In this document: positions 59,173 to 64,000 of the stretch, in pieces | Layout: every line of letters begins with the position of its first letter | How positions within the stretch are numbered: the stretch's first letter is position 1 | NCBI GenBank assembly: GCA_964473155.1 | Contig: CAYYNT010000005.1 | Coordinates: 1 to 64,000, forward strand | Direction: 5' to 3' | From: JAJFUG01 sp964473155 | Lineage (GTDB): Bacteria > Gemmatimonadota > Glassbacteria > GWA2-58-10 | DNA: 64,000 nucleotides | Program-made: the position numbers and the translations under genes | The notes under the pieces: generated by a model | Told to the model about the DNA's origin: nothing | Databases searched by the model: none | The model's input: only the letters and a program-made list of their open reading frames with translations

Positions 59173-61161
59173 TCAGCGGACATAACCCAGGGAGCGGAGC
59201 CGCTCGACCATTTCGCGGTCATAACGGTAGGGGGAGCTTTGCCCGCGCACGGGAGGAGGAGGGCCGTAGGTGCGGATATGGCGCAGTGAGGGTGGTCCGC
59301 CGGGGCCAGACATGCCTACCTCGGTGCGAACCCGTCCGGCCATGTTCCGTCCAACCGGAAGGCCCATCAGGTAGAGCATGGTGGGAGTGATATCCTCGAG
59401 GTAGAACGGGCTGCCGGAACGCATTCCGGCTTTCGCATCTATGCCGCTGAAAACCACCGCACCGCGCCGGCCGCTCTGGCGGCCTCGCTTTCCGGGATCG
59501 CAAACCACCACGGTCAGACCGGTCGGCTGGCAGGTCTGCAGGAGCTGGCCCAGAAGGTAGTCAAGATAGCGGCAGTACTCGGGAATAAGAGGACGGAGGC
59601 TTTCCGGGCGGAGAAGGTCGGTCCTTTCATCGATCCGCCCGAGAATGTCGGGACCCTGGAGATAGATGGCGATAAAATTGACTTTCCGTCTGGATTGAAG
59701 CTCCATCGCCGCCCTGGTGTAGAACAGGTCGGCCCGGTAGATCGAGCTGACCAGCTCGGCGGTCTCGCTGCTCACTCCGCTCGAAAGGAAAGCCGTCAGG
59801 CGCGGGCAATGCTCAAGAATCACCGGCGTCTCGTTTTCCAGGCGCAAGGAGAGGTGAGAGAGCGAATCGAATTCCGCGCGCGGATACACCTCCTCCTCGA
59901 AGTATGCCTGACTGGCGCGCTTTTCCTGACGGACCAGGGCGAGTTTCGGAAACGTGCGCTCGCTTACCGTGAAACCCTCATTATGCGCCGCGGGCCAGGA
60001 AGCCCACCAGTTGACCACGCCGCTTCGCACCCTGAACAGGGCCAGGATTTCCCATATCGATTTGCTTCGGCGAGTGCTGGCGCTGAGCGGAGCGGGGCGG
60101 TAAAGGGCGAAGAAAGGAAAAACATGGGCCGCCACGGAACGCAGCCCTGGAGCTGCATACGGGGAACGGGGCTGACGGGACAGGCCGCGAAGAGTGGGAA
60201 GAGTGAAAAAATTCACTCCATGGTCCTCGGGAGTCACTCCGGTTGAAACAGTGTTCCAGACCTGCGGGGCAAGATAATTTTCGGTGCTCTCGATCTCTGA
60301 GCTGAAACCTTCCTTTATGAGAAACGCCAGATTAGGCAGACTGTCGTTTTCAACCTGGTTAAACAGCATTTCAGAATCGATTCCGTCAATCCCCACCAGC
60401 AGCATGGGAAGACGGGTGATCGAGGAGCGCTCCTCGATTGTGTCCGCCAGAGAACTGTCAGACGCGTTGTTCAGGTAAATCCCTCCGGCCCAGCATATTT
60501 CGAGCAGCAGCACAGCGGCGAGCGGAAGGGCGTAGCCCCGCGAGAGCGCGGCCCTGTTCGCGTGCGAGGGTTCGGGGACTCCGGCCAGGATGAAGTATAT
60601 CATCACGATCAGCCTGGAAGCCCCCAGGCTTACCAGGGTGATGATAGCCAGCGCTGTCAGGGTGACCGGGCCGACCGGCTCGATCATGTCCGATTCCATC
60701 ATCATGACATGCCACCAGCCGGTCAGGTATACACACAAGACAAGCGCGGCGCCTACGGAAAGAAGCGCCGTGCCGAACGAGCCGCCTTTGCGAAGGTCCT
60801 GCTCGGGCCTCTTGTGACGGGCCCAGTAAAGCGCGGGAGCCAGGACAAGGATAAAAGTCACGCTGACAAATGCCAGACTGAGGTACAGGAAAAAAAGCAG
60901 GATGTCCAGCGGTTGTTCGATGAATGACGGATCGGCCAGAAGGCTTCCTGAGGTGGTCAGGGCCGCCAGTATCACGCCGATCAGGAGGGCGGTCCGGGAA
61001 GCCAGCCCAAGTACGGCGCGCCAGGACGCCCGTCCTGTCCGGGCGCTCAGGAAACGCTCGACCGGGCTTTCCAGGTAGCCCAGGGCGCGCAGCCGGGAGC
61101 GTATTTCCTCGACCGGCTGCCCGATCTGTTCCTGCGGATTCATGTCCTTGTCTTCGGACAC
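59173..61161 (-). CDS. Membrane-anchored alkaline-phosphatase-superfamily protein, probably degenerate
   Basis: A 662-residue protein. Five helices occupy about residues 48-232, then the alkaline-phosphatase fold begins MLLVGIDGIDSEMLFNQVEN (first metal Asp at residue 259) with APQVWNTVSTGVTPEDHGVN. Other metal ligands look lost: the usual D-x-x-x-H segment reads LQGPDILGRIDE, and the usual D-H-G reads VVVCDPGKRGRQSG. A C-terminal ITPTMLYLMGLPVGRNMAG is conserved. It may be a pseudoenzyme partner of the intact paralogue at 62091. Stop lies two bases from the prenyl synthase stop-start junction. Confidence 0.78.
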   Translation of the reverse strand: MSEDKDMNPQEQIGQPVEEIRSRLRALGYLESPVERFLSARTGRASWRAVLGLASRTALLIGVILAALTTSGSLLADPSFIEQPLDILLFFLYLSLAFVSVTFILVLAPALYWARHKRPEQDLRKGGSFGTALLSVGAALVLCVYLTGWWHVMMMESDMIEPVGPVTLTALAIITLVSLGASRLIVMIYFILAGVPEPSHANRAALSRGYALPLAAVLLLEICWAGGIYLNNASDSSLADTIEERSSITRLPMLLVGIDGIDSEMLFNQVENDSLPNLAFLIKEGFSSEIESTENYLAPQVWNTVSTGVTPEDHGVNFFTLPTLRGLSRQPRSPYAAPGLRSVAAHVFPFFALYRPAPLSASTRRSKSIWEILALFRVRSGVVNWWASWPAAHNEGFTVSERTFPKLALVRQEKRASQAYFEEEVYPRAEFDSLSHLSLRLENETPVILEHCPRLTAFLSSGVSSETAELVSSIYRADLFYTRAAMELQSRRKVNFIAIYLQGPDILGRIDERTDLLRPESLRPLIPEYCRYLDYLLGQLLQTCQPTGLTVVVCDPGKRGRQSGRRGAVVFSGIDAKAGMRSGSPFYLEDITPTMLYLMGLPVGRNMAGRVRTEVGMSGPGGPPSLRHIRTYGPPPPVRGQSSPYRYDREMVERLRSLGYVR

Positions 61162-61163
61162 TC

Positions 61164-62069
61164 TCAGGCCTTTCTGCTGTAGATATAATCCGCCAGCCCG
61201 AGCAGGAGGGAGGCGCGCGGACCGAAAGGAGCCAGCGCGTTCCGGGCGGTGTTCAGAAGGTCACGGGCGATCACGCGCGAGGACTCCAGCCCGAATACGC
61301 TGACAAATGTCCGCCGCCGCCCGGACGGGTTAGCCTGCTTGCCCAGTTCCCCGGGTGATGAATCGTTTTCGAGAATGTCATCCACTACCTGATACGCCAG
61401 CCCGAGGTTTTTGGCATATGCGGTCAGACAGTCGATCGTGTTCTTTTTAGCGCCGCAGAGCCTCGCCCCCAGCGTGGCGGACAGGATGAACAGCGCACCG
61501 GTCTTCCGGCTGTGCACGAACTCCAGGCTTTCCAGGCTTTCCTCATCCAGGTTCAGGTCTTTCCACTGTCCGCCGATCATTCCCGGAACGCCCACACAGT
61601 CTGCGGCGTCGCGCACCAGGGCCGCGGCGGATTTCGTGTTGAGCGAACAGCTCTCCACCGATTGTCCAATCAGGTTGAACCCCTGCATCAGAAGGGCATT
61701 GGCGGCCAATATGGCCGTGGCCTCGCCCGCGTGAATATGCAGCGCCGCATGTCCGCGACGCAGCGAGGCGTTGTCCATGCAGGGCAGGTCATCCAGAATG
61801 AGCGAGGCGGTGTGAATCATTTCCACGGCGCAGGCCGCATCCAGCACGGATTCGGCCTTGCCTCCGGCCAGCTCCGCCGAGACCAGGGTCAGCACCGGGC
61901 GCACCCGTTTGGCCGGGGCAAGCAGGCTGTAGCGCATGGCCTCGACCACCGGGGCCGAAAAATCCTCCCGGCGCGGCAGCCGGGATTCAAGAACGTCATC
62001 CACCAGCCGGACGTAGGGAAGAAAGGCCTGCTTGAACTGCGTTTCCGAGTTGTTCAGTTTGCGCTCCAT
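61164..62069 (-). CDS. Polyprenyl (farnesyl/geranylgeranyl) diphosphate synthase
   Basis: A 301-residue trans-prenyltransferase. The first Asp-rich motif is LILDDLPCMDN and the second YQVVDDILEND; other blocks are RYSLLAPAKRVRPVLTLVSA and MIGGQWKDLNLDEESLE. It condenses isopentenyl diphosphate with allylic diphosphates for quinones or carrier lipids. Embedded between two phosphatase-like genes with gaps of two and twenty bases, so the three are probably co-transcribed. Confidence 0.94.
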   Translation of the reverse strand: MERKLNNSETQFKQAFLPYVRLVDDVLESRLPRREDFSAPVVEAMRYSLLAPAKRVRPVLTLVSAELAGGKAESVLDAACAVEMIHTASLILDDLPCMDNASLRRGHAALHIHAGEATAILAANALLMQGFNLIGQSVESCSLNTKSAAALVRDAADCVGVPGMIGGQWKDLNLDEESLESLEFVHSRKTGALFILSATLGARLCGAKKNTIDCLTAYAKNLGLAYQVVDDILENDSSPGELGKQANPSGRRRTFVSVFGLESSRVIARDLLNTARNALAPFGPRASLLLGLADYIYSRKA

Positions 62070-62090
62070 TGCATCTGATTTCGTCCGCTG

Positions 62091-64000
62091 TCAGGCCCGG
62101 AAAAGGTCCTTTCCCTCGTATTCAGGCGGGACCGGGCATTCCAGGTAATTCAGCGCGGTGGGGGCTATATCCCTCAGGTCCGGCGTCTGACGGTTGATCT
62201 TCCGGTTGCAGAACAGGACGCCGGGAACCAGGTCTCGGTCCACGCTGCAATGGTCACCGCTCCATTTCTCGGGGTTCGGTTCGATCACCTCCGCGCCGAA
62301 ACCGCCCAGAGCGGTCTGCCAGCTCACCCGGTAGTTTCGATTGAATCCCGCAATCAGATCGGGCGCTTCCTCAACCCGCCTGCCGTGATACACCTCCAGG
62401 CCGGCATATACGCGGCTGACCACCCTGGCGCCATCCGCCGGGTCGGTAAGGCCGCTCAGGCGGGAGGAGATTCCGTTTATCACCTGCACGTATTCCTCGC
62501 CGCGTTGAACGATTCCCTGAGCCTCGCGGCCGATCATGTTCACGAATATGAGACCAAGGCCCAGGGAATAAGCTTTTGTACCGGACCAGTCCACGTTGCG
62601 GAAGAAATCGCCGCCGCCGAAAAGGTCTCTCAGGTTGTACTGCCCGTCCTGCTGGCCCTTGAGACGCATGAAGCCGTTCTGCACCAGCCAGTTGTTGATA
62701 TTCACGCCCTTGCGGAACGAGGCGAAGCCATGATCGCTGAGCACCAGAAGGAGGGTGTCGGGGTCCTCGAACCGCTGGCGCACCTCGCCCACCACGGAAT
62801 CCATCCGCTTGTAAAACGAGAGTAACGCCCCGCCGAAACTTTCTTCCAGCGCCGGGTCGTACAACGGGTGCTCTTTGTCCCTCAGACGCCAGAACATGTG
62901 CTGCACGCGGTCGATACAACTGAACAGCTCGAAGAACAGGTTCGGCCGCTCTTTTTCCAGCACTTCGAGCGCCATGGCGCGGCGTTTGTCGAAAATCATG
63001 TTCAGATCATCCAGGAAAGCCTGCTCGCCGATCCTGTGTTCTTTCAATGCCGCGGTCTCGGCGGCCCAGCCGCGGGTTTTGAAAAGGCCTATATTACGGG
63101 CCAGCCGCGCGGCGAAATTCCCCGGCCAGGAAATCGGCAGGACCGGTTCCTCGGGGTGTATCTCGACCGGACTCATGAATATTTTAACGTCCTCCGCGAT
63201 CCGGGTGGCGATAAAGCGGCAGAACCCGCGCAGACGGACCAGGAAATTCAGCTCGAAAGTCACCTCGGCCCAGTCGCTCCATTGGCCCTCGGATAGCTCC
63301 AGGCGTTGGCCGTTCAGTTCCACGGCCACACGTCCGGGGCCAAGACGCTGGAAAGCGATGGGCGCGGTCAGGCTGCTTTCTTTATCGAGATTGTCCAGTT
63401 CGCGGTCCAGGCGTTCGACAGCGCCACTGTCCCCACTGGCCTCGGCCTCGGTGCGTTTTTTGAGCAGACGGCTGCGGCGCTGACGAGTCACCGGGTTCCA
63501 GGGCCCCTGCACCAGCGCCCCTGCGCGACCATCAGGCCCGAACTCGATACCCACAACCTTGCCGCCGAACTCTGTTTCCGTGGCGCTTTCCGCGTAGATA
63601 TCAGTCGTGAAAAAATGATATGTGGCCTGCGTGCCGCGCAGGTCCGGCGTGGAAAGGCCGGTAAGAAGAACGCTGCCCGCAGGCAGGCTTTCCGCCGGGA
63701 ACGCGACCGGGGCCTCGAGAGCGGCGCTCTTTATTCCGTTTTCGGCGGCCACGGCCCAGAAGGGCTTCCCGGAACGCAAACACACGGCCGAGGGCTTCTC
63801 CAGCGGGATCAGGTCGAACAGGAAACGCGGATAGACCGGCCTGACCTCGGCGATGCGGGGACTGTATGTGGAGGGATCGCGGTTCAGGAAATCATAGATG
63901 CCGTGCACTCCGGCCTGGGCTGACACAGAGAAGGTGGACCAGGCCACCGGGGATTCCGGCGGGATCGAGCTGGCCAGACGGGTGTAGCCGCCCTCCGAGG
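62091..64000 (-). CDS. Alkaline-phosphatase-superfamily phosphodiesterase (partial, N-terminus beyond window)
   Basis: The frame is open to the right edge with no start needed inside: residues before the internal Met (63947) read GYTRLASSIPPESPVAWSTF, typical family sequence, so the gene continues past 64000. Catalytic landmarks are intact: FELFSCIDRVQHMFWRLRDK and LLVLSDHGFASFRKGVNINN, ending GVLFCNRKINRQTPDLRDIA and PTALNYLECPVPPEYEGKDL. Type I phosphodiesterase/nucleotide-pyrophosphatase-like. Substrate unknown. Confidence 0.85.
   Translation of the reverse strand, partial: SEGGYTRLASSIPPESPVAWSTFSVSAQAGVHGIYDFLNRDPSTYSPRIAEVRPVYPRFLFDLIPLEKPSAVCLRSGKPFWAVAAENGIKSAALEAPVAFPAESLPAGSVLLTGLSTPDLRGTQATYHFFTTDIYAESATETEFGGKVVGIEFGPDGRAGALVQGPWNPVTRQRRSRLLKKRTEAEASGDSGAVERLDRELDNLDKESSLTAPIAFQRLGPGRVAVELNGQRLELSEGQWSDWAEVTFELNFLVRLRGFCRFIATRIAEDVKIFMSPVEIHPEEPVLPISWPGNFAARLARNIGLFKTRGWAAETAALKEHRIGEQAFLDDLNMIFDKRRAMALEVLEKERPNLFFELFSCIDRVQHMFWRLRDKEHPLYDPALEESFGGALLSFYKRMDSVVGEVRQRFEDPDTLLLVLSDHGFASFRKGVNINNWLVQNGFMRLKGQQDGQYNLRDLFGGGDFFRNVDWSGTKAYSLGLGLIFVNMIGREAQGIVQRGEEYVQVINGISSRLSGLTDPADGARVVSRVYAGLEVYHGRRVEEAPDLIAGFNRNYRVSWQTALGGFGAEVIEPNPEKWSGDHCSVDRDLVPGVLFCNRKINRQTPDLRDIAPTALNYLECPVPPEYEGKDLFRA

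Noticed and set aside
1..64000. CRISPR array or prophage
   Set aside because: No regularly spaced repeats and no phage structural, portal or lysis genes were seen.

Overview
The window looks like a chromosomal fragment of a GC-rich, Gram-negative, probably uncultivated heterotroph. The evidence is mixed. There are lipobox lipoproteins, an ABC-transport auxiliary lipoprotein, several twin-arginine (Tat) signals on sugar-related enzymes, dockerin-like and FlgD-type (T9SS-like) C-terminal modules on secreted proteins, and two DUF4091 lipoproteins. This gene content resembles candidate phyla of the FCB/Latescibacterota-Glassbacteria kind, but nothing in the window fixes the taxonomy.

Layout. 0.3-4.5 kb: Tat-exported L-fucose-isomerase-like protein, MFS sugar transporter and Tat-exported hydroxypyruvate-isomerase-like protein, separated by a dispersed structured repeat. 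4.6-7.5 kb: small membrane protein, MNT/HEPN toxin-antitoxin pair, secreted esterase, AIM24 protein. 7.6-14.7 kb: Gfo/Idh/MocA oxidoreductase, sodium:solute symporter, MttB-like methyltransferase, secreted pectate-lyase-like protein with dockerin-like tail, TIM-barrel protein. 14.9-18.7 kb: polyphosphate operon (SixA phosphatase, PPK1, CHAD). 19-26.8 kb: lipoprotein, secreted nitrilase-type amidase, DUF1080 and DUF4832 proteins, a large envelope protein with a duplicated C-terminal domain, a broken dockerin-like gene, and a cupin that probably starts at CTG. 27-34.4 kb: same-strand cluster of PHP hydrolase, TspO, ROK kinase, two DUF4091 lipoproteins around a nucleotidyltransferase-like gene, and a TudS/DUF523-like protein. 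34.6-39.7 kb: repeat copy, IS1380 insertion sequence and a strongly AT-rich two-gene module. 39.7-48 kb: amidohydrolase, MBL-fold hydrolase, URO-D-type methyltransferase, CoA-disulfide reductase with rhodanese domain, a double repeat, ArsC-like protein and a LamG/FlgD-tail secreted protein. 48.2-53 kb: housekeeping block tRNA-Leu(UAG)-tig-clpP-clpX-lipoprotein-murI. 53-56 kb: AT-richer island of small genes (two RelE-superfamily toxin-antitoxin pairs, IS1595 remnant, fragments). 56-64 kb: orphan HicB, radC, MshEN-like protein, radical SAM protein, and two alkaline-phosphatase-superfamily proteins flanking a polyprenyl synthase; the last gene runs off the window.

How the genes work together. 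Most of the GC-rich accessory content points to uptake and periplasmic processing of plant or algal carbohydrates and their methylated or acidic derivatives. The two most unusual signals are: (1) a duplicated domain built on an N-E-K-G-[YF]-x-G-[MI] signature, shared by an AT-rich horizontally acquired protein (36845-38140) and a GC-rich resident envelope protein (23622-25739), the former paired with a seven-helix membrane protein that has the same N-terminal PH-like domain; and (2) a dispersed repeat whose hairpin keeps its pairing by compensatory changes between copies.
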